DNA from: Pisaster brevispinus
Lineage: Eukaryota; Echinodermata; Asteroidea; Forcipulatida; Asteriidae
Reading direction: 5' to 3'
NCBI GenBank assembly: GCA_023634235.1
Contig: JAMKCF010000018.1
Location: 8,258,768 to 8,322,767 of the forward strand
Length of the DNA stretch: 64,000 bases
Of the stretch, positions 1 to 11,204 are shown piece by piece (positions within the stretch are counted from its first letter, which is position 1; each line of letters begins with the position of its first letter). The notes below the pieces were generated by a model. It had not been told where the DNA came from, did not search any database, and worked only from the letters and a program-made list of their open reading frames with translations. A program made the position numbers and the translations under genes.

Positions 1-30
1 TTAAAGGGGACTGTCGTCTTGATCATAGCA

Positions 31-296
31 GGGCCCAATTTCATAGAGCAGCTTAACGGCCCATTTTGTGCCACTGTGCGATTTTCATTTCATAGCGCTG
101 CTAACCATAAGCACATGAAAAGTGCTTACTGAATGCAAATGAATGATGTAACAATGCAAATCCACGGTGAATGCGCAAGATGGCTGCCTAATTTTGTTGC
201 TAACCTGTGGAATACGCTTACACCTAAGCAAATTTGTCTGCTATAAATAGCATGGAAAATTTGCTTACTGTTAAGCAGCGCTATAAAATTGGGCCC
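31..296. mobile_element. Foldback MITE, family M1 (long variant)
   Basis: The left end reads GGGCCCAATTTCATAGAGCA. The right end is its near-perfect inverse (CGCTATAAAATTGGGCCC), giving terminal inverted repeats of about 25 bp. The inside also has inverted CTTACTG/AAGCA-type segments, as in a foldback element, and no coding capacity. It is the first of roughly twenty M1 copies or fragments in the window. The autonomous partner is unknown. Confidence 0.75.
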
Positions 297-431
297 AGGA
301 CTGTTGCTGTATGGAATTATGAACTCTCACGCGATTACTGCACACACACGCACTAGCCGTATCAGATTTCTGATGAGCGTACGTACAGTAACTGGGTGAG
401 AGTTCATAATTACATGTACAGCTCCAGCCCA

Positions 432-617
432 GGGACCCAATTTCATGGCTTTGCTTACTGGTGAATTCTACGCTTGCGCTCACCATTCTTCACTTACAGG
501 GCAAGTGCCAAATTTTCCTGCCTACCCTGTGAAATACACTTCACGTAAGCGCTGATAACTCTGCTTCCGTAAGCGCCAATTTTTTTTTAACGGTAAGCAG
601 AGCCATGACATTGGAAC
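432..617. mobile_element. Foldback MITE, family M1 variant (CATGGCTCTGCTTACC ends)
   Basis: It starts ACCCAATTTCATGGCTTTGC and ends with the inverse GTAAGCAGAGCCATGACATTGG. This is a sister subfamily of M1 in which the end continues TTTCATGGCTCTGCTTACC instead of TTTCATAGAGCTGCTTAAG. Related copies lie at 15581-15795 and 51747-51860. Noncoding. Confidence 0.65.
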
Positions 618-1575
618 CTGCTATGACCATGATGACAGAGCTAAGGAGTAAATTGGTTGCATACCTGGCCAACTCTTGTGACCTTTTTTTTGGGGGGGGG
701 GGGGACAAGGAAGGGTATAAGAAAAAATTTACATAAACTATAAATATACATATATTGACAATGGTTCAAATTAAACTCAATGTTGGCTTTTGCTTCATGC
801 AACGAATACAAGACGCACCTCTGTATTCTGAAAGTACGACTTTTAATAGGGCCCAATTTCCATGGAGACAATCTGTTCAACTTGCTGTCCAACTTTATGG
901 CACTGCTTGTCACAGAAGTCCGCACATGTACATAGCGCTCTCATGGATGAATTCATTCAGCCTTTTTATATGTCTCCCTGGTGAAAGAAAATATGCTGTT
1001 TTCTTCAACTACAAAAAAATCCTGCTCTTTGATCTAGCCTACTAATCTAGCACTCCCCAAATCTTCTTGAACTCTATAACTCCAGGGGTTACCATCGGTT
1101 GGAAATGCCATCATTCCAACAATAGGCCTACCTCCTGGCCCTAGTTTCAGACCTTTTTGTCAGCAATTGTTTGTGAGACCAAGAGACACAATTTCCTAGC
1201 CAATCCAGGGAGTAGGTGCAGGGGACAGCATTCTCAACCCTGAGCTGCAAGGGGTGGTAAGTGCAGAATTCCACAGTAAGCATGGACCCTGTTTTGGGGG
1301 GCTTAATTTCATGAAGCTAGTAAGTAGAAACATTCGCTAAGCACAGAAAAAGACCTTGCTATGCAGAAACAGGGCCAACATGAAAGAACTTTTCCTTAAA
1401 ATTCTTATCAAATCAAAGAAATAAATTACAGAAATCCTGAACACTCAAAACAATTGTTTGTGTGAGAAAGAGAATTGAAACATAAAGTCAAGGCAACTTC
1501 TCACACTCACACAGTTCCTTTTTTCCTTGTTTACCTGATGCACATTATATATACTCTTTCTAAAAAATCAATTAA

Positions 1576-1781
1576 CAATACAGCGCCCTCTACAGTTTCC
1601 CGCAGAGGCAATTTTCTCTAAACGAGGTTGACAAAACAGTCGCACTCATAACTCGGCACCACACAGTAAACACACACAAAAAAATATTAGGCTCTGCGAG
1701 AAACAAAAAATGTGACAACCTTTTCCCATGATGCACTACCAAAATTACCTCTCCTGGGGCCATAGAGGGCGCACTGTATTG
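1576..1781. mobile_element. MITE family V (CAATACAG..CGCCCTCTA ends)
   Basis: The left end CAATACAGCGCCCTCTA is matched at the right by the inverse of CAATACAGTGCGCCCTCTA. These are imperfect terminal inverted repeats around a 206-bp noncoding element. A second copy of the right half lies at 30936-31077 with the same TGCACT…ATAGAGGGTGCACTGTATTG arrangement. Confidence 0.6.
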
Positions 1782-1883
1782 AAAATTGTCTGTATATCCA
1801 TATCCATCTTAATATCATATAGTAAGCTGTGCAAGTCTTGCATATATTCAAACCTTTTTGAGACCTGAGCCATTTTCGAATGA

Positions 1884-2175
1884 CCTGTAAGCACAAAAAG
1901 TAACTAAGTACAAAACAATTTTGCTTACCAGCATGACCAGGATAGCAAGGTTACCAGCCAAAATACCATGTCACATGTATCAATTGTGACTGGTTTCCTC
2001 CTTATCTACTCAATTGTATAAAATTTCCTGTTTAATCACAAAAAGAAACTAGGCACAAGACAATTTTGCTAACCAGAATAGGGTTACCAGCCAAAGTACA
2101 ATGTCACAAGTACCATTTGTGACTGGTTTCCTGCTTATTTTTGTTTTGCAGGAAAGGTTAAGCACTATTGTCTGC
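1884..2175. mobile_element. Two adjacent M1 MITE fragments
   Basis: The M1 inner motif runs AAGCACAAAAAGTAACTAAG, GCTTACCAGCA, AGGTTACCAGCCAAAATACC, then TGTGACTGG. It occurs twice in the same orientation, beginning near 1888 and near 2036. Neither fragment keeps the GGGCCCAATTT end. Confidence 0.6.
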
Positions 2176-2808
2176 TCAAGCAATATTGGGCTCTGGTCCC
2201 ATGGACAATCACGAGGGAAACACAAATGGGTGCCAATGCTCAAAATCTATGTGCAAAACTTGTACAGTCTAAAGTTGGTGAAAATCGTTTAACTTTGGTT
2301 TTAAGTTATGATACAACATTGGTTACAGCAAAGTTCTGTATGATATGTTTCTTGAAAACTTTATAAGAGGGTGGAATGAATGTACTCTTCCACAAACCAA
2401 TGATGTACCATCCCTTTGGAACCAACAAACCAAAGAGAACAATTACAGAATTCAAAACATGTCTACAATTACATTGTATCAACACAATCCATCTCTCACT
2501 GCATGTCTACACATTCTTAAGTTACTATAAATAAGTTTCATTTGAGAAAATAGATTTATTAAATACAAATATAGAGATACTATTGTTTTGTATACAAGTA
2601 TTTACAAAGATGCAGAATTCTCTTGATTAAAAAAGCACAAAGCTTCTGTATTGATACCCTGATTATATGCTTTAGGAACAGCAGTTTTATTAATATCATT
2701 ATTATTAATATTGATGAAAACTGAAATGCAAGTCTCAAATAAAAAGCTAGCAGAGCAGAGCCATAATCTTGGAAAGCAAGAATGTTACTAGAAAGTGCAT
2801 TTAACCAA

Positions 2809-3370
2809 GGTGCCCAACTGATCCCCCAAACACCTAACTGATCCCAAAAGTACACAATTAAAAGCACCCAATTGATTGTGGGAATCCACCAAAAAGCACC
2901 CACTTGGCCCCCAAAGGCACCCACTTGATTCCATAAGGCACAAATGATCCCCAAAAGCACCTAATTGAAGGCAAACAATTGATTCAAAAAAGCACCCACT
3001 TTACCCCAAAGGCACCCAGTTGATTCCATAAGGCACACAAATGATCCCCAAAAGCACTTGATTGAAGGCAAACAATTGATTCCAAAAAAGCACCCACTTT
3101 ACCCCAAAGGCACCCAGTTGATTCCATAAGGCACACAAATGATCCCCAAAAGCACTTGATTGAAGGCACACAATTGATCCCAAAATACACCAAACTGGAC
3201 ACCACAGACACCCAATTGACCCACAAGGGCACACAATTGACACCCAAAGCACCCAATTGATACCAAATGCACCAAATTGATCCCCAAAACCACCCAACTT
3301 ATGATCCCCAAAAGTACCAAATTAAAGAGTCATCAAAAGTACCCAATTGATCCCCCAAAGCACCCTGCTG
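2809..3370. repeat. Minisatellite, about 20-21 bp unit with a 98-bp higher-order repeat
   Basis: Degenerate units of the type GATCCCCAAAAGCACCCAATT run head to tail for about 560 bp, some 25 to 27 copies. Within it a block with ATTGAAGGC anchors at 2963, 3061 and 3159 recurs with a 98-bp period, so several units were duplicated together. Long minus-strand open frames rich in Gly, Ala, Phe, Trp and Val over this array are a by-product of the repeat and are not proposed as genes. Confidence 0.9.
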
Positions 3371-3599
3371 CTCCCAATCATTTCACAAACCAAACCAAAG
3401 AATATACAGCAAATATCCTCTGAATTTGTCCATGTTTCAATTGGGTCCAACACACTCTTTTACACTATTGCAATCCCCTCTGCAATAAAGAAGTAAAAAC
3501 AGCTATTCAGAAAAATAATTTTAAACTTTTGACCCCAACAAACAAAACGACGACCCAATACATAATCTCCAAGACAGAATCATACGAGCTCTACCTCCT

Positions 3600-3955
3600 A
3601 GCAATTTGATAGTTCATTGTGGTAGCACACTGGGATTCTGAAGTCAGAATGAGGTTTGAATCCAAACCTGGACGGTTACGCCACTCTCTCTGGTTCATGG
3701 GTGTAAGATGCATGGGCATGTGTCTGCAGGGGGTTCGACTCCTGACCTTTACATGTACGCTGGCCAATCACAACACTCCTGATTTGTAGTTATAGGGTGT
3801 GTTTTCACTTGCAATTTTTGAATCAGAATGTGGGTTCTAATCCTGACTTGACCTCCAGTCAGCCATTGCACTCCCTGAACTGAGTAGAAGCTTCAAAGCA
3901 TGACTCAAGTGTCAGACTGCGGGTTCGAATCCTGACCTGACCACAGTCAAATGAA
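3600..3955 (+). repeat. Cluster of four tRNA B-box-like motifs (degenerate SINE-related repeat)
   Basis: Four matches to the RNA polymerase III B box (GGTTCGANTCC) occur on the plus strand. They are GGTTTGAATCC at 3653, GGTTCGACTCC at 3732, GGTTCTAATCC at 3833 and GGTTCGAATCC at 3922. Most are preceded by CAGAATG- or CAGACTGC-like sequence and followed by TGACCT or CTGACTTGACC. This looks like a partially amplified tRNA-derived SINE head. No complete tRNA cloverleaf was recognised. Confidence 0.5.
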
Positions 3956-4882
3956 CCATGATGATTATTTTGGGCGGGTTAAGTCTTACAGTACTGATGC
4001 ACAAAGGTTTAATTGAAGATGGAGAAAAGCTGTCAAGTTGACAGAATGATCAAAGTATAGACCGAAAAGACCAGATAAACCATTCAAGAGCTCTGAGCTA
4101 ATTACCTCTGCAATAACCTTCCCTCCTCTCGGTTTCAACTTTACAGACGCCGATCCAGGGGAGGGGGGGAGAAAAAGTAACTGGAGATTCGTGGCGATTA
4201 AGGGTACGATGCAAGTGTGCCATAGGAATTTTGTTTTATAATAAACCACAAGGGAAACTGACTGGGGTTTTTTGCACAGCTGCTTCGAATTTTCAAAGCA
4301 CAATGAAAGGAAGCAACGAAAAAGTGTCTCTTTCAGAGAAGAAACTGTTGTTAAAGTGATTCATCGATTTTGATCGGTATTCCCCGATGATAGTCATTAA
4401 GAAAGTTAATATACTTCCTACGGATTTGACACGTGTCAATGTGTCAGAAAACCATGTGCTCCTTATCTTTGAGCCACTGTAACTTCCAGAAAGTTTTCTC
4501 CTGGAGCTATTACCTCTTTAACACATTCCTTACCATAGCAGTGTTTTCCTGATCTAGCGAGCCCAATTTCAGAAACATGTCCTTATTTGACAATATTTTG
4601 ACAGGGTGGATGCAAGTTTTCCAACCCTCAAAAACCCTTGGGCACTTACATTCCAAGATAGATATCATCCTCATAAAAGAAAACAATATTTAAAAAACAC
4701 TTTTTTAGTGCCCCCAGCCCTTTGCCCCACTTGCCCCCCCCCCAAGTTATGCTATTGAGGTTTAATTTCTCTAATGCACAGAGATTTCCTCATGTGTTAA
4801 AAATACTTTAAAAAAATCCCCTATTGTTATTGATGCTTTGGGGCAGAAGATCAGGACACCAGCTGCAAAATGATTTCATCGT
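3956..4882. other. 3' flank of the DRAM-family gene; no gene recognised
   Basis: This stretch contains no supported coding sequence on either strand. It should hold the 3' UTR of the minus-strand gene that stops at 4883. I could not fix a polyadenylation site. A C-run lies at 4733-4742. Confidence 0.4.
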
Positions 4883-5206
4883 CTACACAGGATGCGCTTT
4901 GCCCTCTGCTGAACATGTCTCGCTCACCGATAGCGTGTGTACCCTACCGTCCTGATGCAAACATGGGAACCTCAGCTCGTTGTTATCCTCATCCCCGAGG
5001 ATCTGCTTGACGACGTCGCCCCCGGTCGCTACTTGGTTCTCGTCGGCCGGCAGCGCCATGAACTCCCAGGACTCTCCTGTCCAGTGTCTCAGGATGGTGG
5101 CCATCTGGATGTGGCGGAACTCATAGGTGAAGGTCAGAGTGTAAAGGTTAAAGTTGATGACGAGGAGCCACTCGAAGAGGGCGCTGATTTGACGGAACTG
5201 CAGTTG
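4883..5206 (-). CDS. DRAM-family protein, last coding exon
   Basis: On the minus strand the acceptor is TCTCCCCCTTATCAG ending at 5207. The exon opens in phase 0 and runs 107 codons to a TAG at 4883. The first part, QQLQFRQ then ISALFEWLLVINFNLYTLTF, matches the last transmembrane helix of DRAM/TMEM150 proteins: a S-A-x-x-E-W motif, a hydrophobic stretch, then a T-F/Y-x-x-x-F ending (here TFTYEF). After residue 32 a hydrophilic tail of about 75 residues follows, rich in Asp and Glu (for example ILGDEDNNELRF). It is much longer than the short tails of vertebrate DRAM1/2 and should be cytosolic. The tail is G+C-rich and codon-like compared with the flanking DNA. An internal ATG at 5104 is not needed as a start because homology extends upstream to the splice site. 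Confidence 0.82.
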   Translation of the reverse strand, partial: QLQFRQISALFEWLLVINFNLYTLTFTYEFRHIQMATILRHWTGESWEFMALPADENQVATGGDVVKQILGDEDNNELRFPCLHQDGRVHTLSVSETCSAEGKAHPV

Positions 5207-5407
5207 CTGATAAGGGGGAGAGAAAAGAAGAATTAATAATACAAGAAAACTTGTTTTTATTTAGAATAAATATAACTTGTTTTTGCTGTTTTCTGGCCCT
5301 GTTCGAAACCATGACTTCAACTTAGGTCCTCGCTGGTGCTCTGTCTGTCTGTTTTAACCTCATAAGGAAAGCACCCATAAACTTTCTTAATACAGACATG
5401 ATATTTG

Positions 5408-5484
5408 GTCTTTACCTAAACCCAAGTTCAAGCCCAACCCCAAACCCAATCCCTGAGCCTAAACCCAAGCTCAAGCCCAAGCCG
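5408..5484. repeat. Low-complexity AACCCAAGCTCAAGCCC repeat
   Basis: Short, imperfect iterations of ACCCAAGTTCAAGCCCAA and CCCAAACCCAA. Noncoding. Confidence 0.5.
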
Positions 5485-6444
5485 TGGTTCTAAAGTCTTT
5501 GGCTTTCTTGGGTTATCCTTGGTTATAACTGTCCATGTTTTATCCTTGCAACCTTCTCATTTTTATTTCATCTGTATTGTGCCCTTGTTTTGCTTGTTTT
5601 TTTTTTTTTCGGGACCTTTTCCAATCAGTAACCCCAATGCAAGAATAAAAAACTCTTAAAGTACATGTAACTACCTTATTTACTTTCATTGGGTTCACAG
5701 CATCTTGCCTTTCTGATGCACAAACCTAAGAGAATCAAAAATTTTGCTCTTAAAAAAAAATAGGCAGTTGTAAATTTTAACATGCCACAACTACCATACT
5801 ACTACCAGACTACTTTACTAATATTTCAGCCAAAGTTTGGTAAATTTTAGCAAAAATTCATTTAATTTGGTCGGAAAATATTCAAAATCAAGCATTTTCC
5901 CCTAATCCCATTAAAGTCGTTTTTATTTTTATTTTTAAGCTAATTTCATTTTCATGCACAAATGATTTTGTCAATCTATTTCATTGATGGACATCAAGAC
6001 TATATGTTCACCATTCTTCAGTTAAATTGCTACAATTTACAATTTATGAAATTAAATGATTGACCAGCCACTTGCTGATAATGGTTTTGGTTTAGTTTTT
6101 TTCTTTGACCAGTGAATGTCAAATAAACTGGTGAAATTGAAATTCTCCTTTTGACTGTTGAATGCTGATCTGATAGAGAATTCATTTTCAAAACAAACTT
6201 AAATTAAACCCATTTTTTAAAAAGTCATTCAAGAAATTAACCTATAATAGAATGATAATGTGTGCGAGTTGAGAAAGTGTTTTCCACTGCAAGAACACAA
6301 TTCATTCCTTCACCCTGATGTCTATTAACAGCTCCCATTCTGTATCTCTCCAATAAAACGCACGAAGCTGTTTTCCAGTAGTGATGGACATCGTATTAAA
6401 AAAAGGATATGATTGCTTGACATAGCAAAACCAAACTTAATGAA

Positions 6445-6930
6445 TCCCCATGTCCCCTAGAGTATGGGAGTCAGGGAACCATACTTCCCCCATTGCCGGG
6501 ATGTCCTCCAGACATTTTTAACAAGACCCCGAGGGCAGCTTAGCAGGATTGTACTGAGAACATATAAAGAGCAAAAGGCTGATGGGGTCGTTGTCACCTA
6601 ACCTACCCCCAATGGGATATACTACCCAGATTGAGGATAATGGTCCACAATGAGGATAGTATAATGGTCCACAACAAGCATTAAACAATTAACATGTAAA
6701 CTACCCCAATGGGATATACTATCTCCCGATGAGGATATCAAGAATCCCGAAGTAGGAAACCACAAAAGTAAGGGCGAATGGCATAGTTAGATCTCATGGT
6801 TTATTGTTGCAAAAAGAATACCCCCAATTGGAATATACTTCTACCCTGATTGGAACTCTCTTCTCCCAATGCCAACAGCATAAAGTGCTATCATACAGGT
6901 TTACTGGAACCTAAACTACCCCAATTGGAA
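6445..6930. repeat. Degenerate CCCCAATGGGATATACT repeat
   Basis: CCCCAATGGGATATACTA-like words recur at about 6607, 6702 and 6908 with variants in between (CCCGATGAGGATA, CCCAATTGGAATATACTT). The same words reappear at 35695-35930 (ACCCCGATTGGGATATTC), so this is an interspersed family with loose internal periodicity. Confidence 0.5.
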
Positions 6931-8194
6931 TATACTTAAATGACACAAATAAATTTGGCCCCAAAACAATGCTTATCATTCCTTTATGTTGTGCGTTCTC
7001 TAAAGACTGACCCTCTCATTTGGTTTCTTGAAAACAACTAGTTTGCAGTAAATGTACAATTTAAAAAAAACCACATATTAAATGCACACTTTAAAAACCA
7101 CTGATGCAGTGTTTCTGTATATGTTGTTTCTTTAATTTTGTTTCTTGACTACTGGGGGATTGGACTCTTCAAAAAATCATTTCTTTAAATGGGCTGAATG
7201 TATAGCTAAGCCATTTCGGTTACAATAGGTGTGACCTTGCATATTCCAGTGCATTTCCAGACAGGCAAGATACTACACTGGTTAATTGAGAAATTGTACA
7301 TTTTGTATCATAGCCACTACATCAAGATTAAACTTGTAAAAACAAAAAAAGCATTAAAAAATTTTTTTTTTTTAAACACTGAACAAAATTCACATTTTCA
7401 TACAGTGCAATCTCCATAAACAAAAGCTTTTGTTTTGTCATTGACATCCAGGCTCTGTGGCTCTTTTGTAAACATATATGATGTCACAATTTATGGTCCC
7501 AGGCCAACTCTTCCGTAAAAAAAAGAAGTTTTTTTTTACGAATCTCTTTAATAATCCTTCTGACATCAGATTATGAGGTACAGCCAAGAGGATTATCCAT
7601 GATTCAGAAAGGGATTAGTTGCTCGATCCAATATCCAGTTGTTCCATGTCATTCTACAACAAATGTTTAACGTTTCCATCATTACCATGTCCAGCTAACC
7701 ATTCAAGAAAACCTGGCACAGTATCTGGCAAATAGTTGGCAATAAAAGTACAAGAAAAAAAGGGGGAAACTTCCAACTTTAAAGTTTTCCTCCATCCAGT
7801 ATAGAGAGATTTAAACATGGAAGTGGAGTATTTGGCATGATCTGCTCTGCTCCATACCATAATTATTTTGTTGTTAACGGACTTGTTTTTCGCATTAGTG
7901 TGGAAATAATATCTATATCTTACCAATTGGGACTTGATTTTTTTTAAGGAATATGGAAATAAAATAAATGTCTTACAACTTGAATTATGGGCAATCAATT
8001 ACTCATAAAAACCAAGTTACACTTTGTAAAATACTTACTTGATCCTCTAGCTTTGTCACAACAGTTCTTGACATTCAAGATCTACTGTGCAATTGCTTGT
8101 ACGACAATTTTGATATTCAACAATCATAAAGGATGTCTTAATTCTTCAAATAGAAGTTTGGTTGCTCAGAACTTGCTGCTCTTTTAAATGTGTT

Positions 8195-8262
8195 TGAATT
8201 TGGAGGTCGCAGGTTCAAGTCCCGCTCTAGTCAATTTGTCTTTGTTCGGCCCAAAATGAATT
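8195..8262 (+). mobile_element. SINE-N (tRNA-Asn-like) fragment
   Basis: The T-arm half of a tRNA-like head is present: GGAGGTCGCAGGTTCAAGTCCC with a B box GGTTCAAGTCC, followed by CGCTCTAGTCAATTTG. That is the sequence downstream of the head in the SINE-N copies near 22.0, 30.6, 37.2 and 48.7 kb. Confidence 0.6.
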
Positions 8263-9251
8263 TGGGACACACTACAACCAGGCTCAAGTTTGTCCATTTG
8301 CTAAGCAAAATAAGGAGCAACTGTTGCAACAATGCAAAGCACATTGGCAGCTTACATCTTTCTGAGCAACAATATTTTTTCTCGGGGGGGGGGGGGGGGG
8401 CTCTTCTGACAAATGACTATAGCTTGAGTTAGCATTTTGTTTAGCAAGTTCTTCATCTGTACAGATTTATAACACATATAAGTTTATCAAAGTTTAATCT
8501 CAAGCGTCCAGAATTCAAATGGGGGAGGGGGGAACATTCCCCTAACTTTGCCCCTTTAGTTACACCACTGGCTTGTTGTTAACAGCTTAAAGGGCAATTC
8601 AAATTTATGACTCGCCCACCCCAATGTTTGATAATCAAAATATCTTTTCTGAGTTACTGCTGTTATGTTTTGTTTTTCTTTATTCGGATATCATTTTTAA
8701 AAATTTTATTTTATGTCAAACTAATTTTGATTTTCAATTAATTTCTTTGACTCATCCACCCACATTTTTTTGAAACAAGTTATCAAAACGATAATTCTGA
8801 ATGACCACTTCAGCAGGAAACAGCGTTTATAAATATATTTGCTAAATGACAATTAGAAGGAAACCAGTCAGCTATGTGCAGTACAATGGTAGGTTTGAAT
8901 GGTTACCAGTTTCTGCTAATTTGTATGTGCTAAGCAACTTGTTATGCTACACAGATATGACACCGGGACCCAGACCTTAAGGCAATACCTGCTTCCAGTG
9001 TTTTTGACTGGAGCATTTGTATGGAAGTAGTCTGATACCTAGAGCAGACTAAAAGGAAGGACATTTCTGTTAATAAGTCCTTTGCCAGAATACAAAATTA
9101 GCGAGTTGACTAAATACGTTAAACCAAATACAATTAGTCAGAAGGGCCTTCTGAAAACTGGGCTGCCTTCTTAGCTATATTAAGCAAGAATAAATTAGCT
9201 TTTAGCTTTGGAGAGTCATTAACCATATCAAACTCAAGATACACAACTTAC

Positions 9252-9301
9252 CGGATTACATTCATTGGCGTGCCATCGTAGAATGGTTCCAAATAGAATG
9301 A
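9252..9301 (-). CDS. DRAM-family protein, penultimate recognised exon (50 nt)
   Basis: The minus-strand acceptor TTTTTTTCTGCCAG is at 9302 and a strong donor CCG|GTAAGTTG at 9251. The exon completes a codon with two bases (TC) and then encodes ILFGTILRWHANECNP, ending in phase 0 exactly where the next exon begins. It corresponds by position to the short DRAM exon that ends transmembrane helix 5 and starts the loop with the W-x-P-like motif. Its small size makes it invisible to ORF searches. Evidence is splice sites, phase and weak similarity together. Confidence 0.68.
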
Positions 9302-9494
9302 CTGGCAGAAAAAAAATGCATGTTAAGGAAATTGCAAAATACGGGCCATGAGGCCTGTTGGATCTACAGTGAGTAAGTGCCGGTGTTAACAGGAAGACAA
9401 TCTGCTGTTTTTAAAATTCATTTGAGGTACCTGTTGGTAAATTACAAGGTTCTTACTTGCCTCCCTCGACACCCTGCTGGCTCAGGAGTAATTG

Positions 9495-9665
9495 GGGTTA
9501 AAGGTATTATACAGGATTGGTAAGGATAAAAAACATCATTGTTTAATTTTAGTCTGAAAGCTCACTGTTTATGGTGTTCATAGTAGCCTATAACTATTTG
9601 TTTCTGTGAAATACTTCCCTCTGAAATGAAGTCCAATTTGAGAAAACTGTAACTGAAAACCTAAA
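9495..9665. mobile_element. MITE family C, fragment
   Basis: It begins AAAGGTATTATACAGGATTGG, the family C terminal repeat. It continues through TTTAGTCTGAAAGCTCACTG and GAAATACTTCCCTCTGAAATGAAGT to AACTGAAAACCTAAAAAAAA, then breaks off. Other copies: 11560-11764, 27743-28086 and 34127-34466. Confidence 0.65.
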
Positions 9666-9682
9666 AAAAAAACTCATACTAA

Positions 9683-9830
9683 GCCAAATTTCATAGAGCT
9701 GCTTAAGCTGAAAATATTGCTTAACAATTTCCTGCTATATCAAAAATAAGCAGGATAACCAGTCACAAAAGTTCAAGTGAAATGGTATATTTGACCGGCT
9801 TCATTATTCTGCTAAGCATTTTCTCTAAAA
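9683..9830. mobile_element. M1 MITE, one end present
   Basis: GCCAAATTTCATAGAGCTGC is followed by the typical AAGCAGGATAACCAGTCACAAAAG and GTATATTTGACCGGC segments. The far GGGCCC end is degraded. Confidence 0.65.
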
Positions 9831-9892
9831 CCAAAATATTATTCTTAATCATTTTGAAAGATCATAACATCATTAATTCAAAATAATTTATC

Positions 9893-10160
9893 TTAAGTTG
9901 AGCACTTCGTATGTGTCAAGTCTTCATGGAATAGTCTGGCGTATTTCCCTGCCATGAGAAAGCTATGAATGATGATGTCATCATGATGCAATGTATCAAT
10001 CCGTCTTAACCTTGTGTAAAGTAGACTTGGCACCATACCACAGTCTCGCTTCAATCTACTTGGTGCCACACTGACCATAGCATATGAGCCATAAACACAA
10101 GTCTTGACAAACGCTATGATACACCATTCTGGCACTCTGTCATGCTCTTTAAAGACGCGG
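9893..10160 (-). CDS. Possible terminal exon or gene fragment, unknown function
   Basis: An open minus-strand frame runs from a stop upstream of about 10170 to TAA at 9893, about 85 codons. It reads RVFKEHDRVPEWCIIAFVK, later APSRLKRDCGMVPSLLYTRL, and near the end YARLFHEDLTHTKCST. Amino-acid composition is balanced and there is no low-complexity character, unlike the random frames nearby. I cannot assign a family. A possible acceptor is a TTTAAAG near 10150, but it lacks a good polypyrimidine tract. It could be chance, a retroelement fragment, or an exon of a gene nested in the DRAM-family intron. Confidence 0.2.
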
Positions 10161-11204
10161 ACAAAATTTTACGATTAAGATTTGAATAATGTCTGTTGCA
10201 CACTGCTAAAAATGGCAATCTTCAAATAAGAAAAAAAAATTCATTCCACGAAAAAAACTATTGTGTCAATAACTTTTCAGTTAAGATTAACACTAGCAAA
10301 ATTTTCTTGACAAAAGTTTGTTCTTATTTCAAGTGTGTGTATGTCACTGCATGCAAAGTACTTGTAGCGTCGTTCAACCTGAGGACTTATTACAACGGGC
10401 CAACAGTTCAATGATTGCTATCACAAAGGAAAACGATGGGGTCCATTTTGTCAGGACAAAGAGTTGAACAAAAAAGTCCACGATTGGAGGCCATTACACA
10501 CTAATTGGGAGTGTGGTTTTGTTTTCTCTAGTGTAGTTTCGTCAGCTTAAAACTTTTAGTAGGCCCCCATTTTTTTGCGGGCCCTTAGGCACAGTACCTC
10601 GTTCCTGAAGCAGAATGAACCCTGCGCAAAACCTCAAGGCCTCCCACGACCACCAAGTCTCGCTCATTCCCCTCCACTCCGTGATTCATCACGGTCCTCA
10701 TCACAGCTCCTCTCCTCCTGACCTCCACCCCCCTACCCAAGGCCTCTTCCTTAACCACAGACAGCCCCTGATTCATGTTCAGACTGAAATCCCTTCATAA
10801 AACATTAACACATTGTAGGTTGTACTCGTCAACACATCTGCGTTACATTAACATGCGTGCCATCCTTGGATTTTTGGTTCAACTCAAAGTCCTTAAAAGG
10901 ATGTGTGCTCCAAATTTTGACGCCTACACGTTTTTTCCTCTCCGTTTTTTCTCGCAGTTCATTCGAAAAATAAGCACTTGTTTTTATTTTTTCGGCAGAT
11001 GTTTTTTTTTTTACAAGTAATTCTATACTTGTTTGTAACATCCCAGGATGCAATTTGATTATTGCTGTTTTCCTGCGCAAGAGTAAATTCTCGGGGAAAG
11101 TTGAGCTTTGAATTTTCCCTTGGCAAACATAGCTACAGTAAGTTTTAAAAGTCATTAGGGATACATAACTTGTTTTTCTAACTAAACACTTTTTAAGCCT
11201 TGGA

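Larger units (their letters stand above)
5207..9251 (-). other. Intron of the DRAM-family gene, with degenerate repeats
   Basis: This 4.0-kb intron is bounded by a GTAAGTTGTG donor at 9251 and a polypyrimidine-TCAG acceptor at 5207. It holds low-complexity AAGCCCAA-like sequence (5408-5484), a degenerate CCCCAATGGGATATACT repeat (6445-6930), a SINE fragment (8195-8262) and a G-run (8386-8400). Otherwise I see only AT-rich sequence and no convincing exon. Confidence 0.6.

Noticed and set aside
2580..3320. Minus-strand frames rich in WVPLG/GAFGI over the minisatellite
   Set aside because: By-product of the 20-21-bp repeat. Overlapping frames show the same cyclic peptides.
10585..10790. Missing DRAM exon (SEHESGAVCG after a TTTCAG)
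   Set aside because: The frame hits a stop directly after VCG. The other open frame is Arg/Val-rich and not membrane-like.
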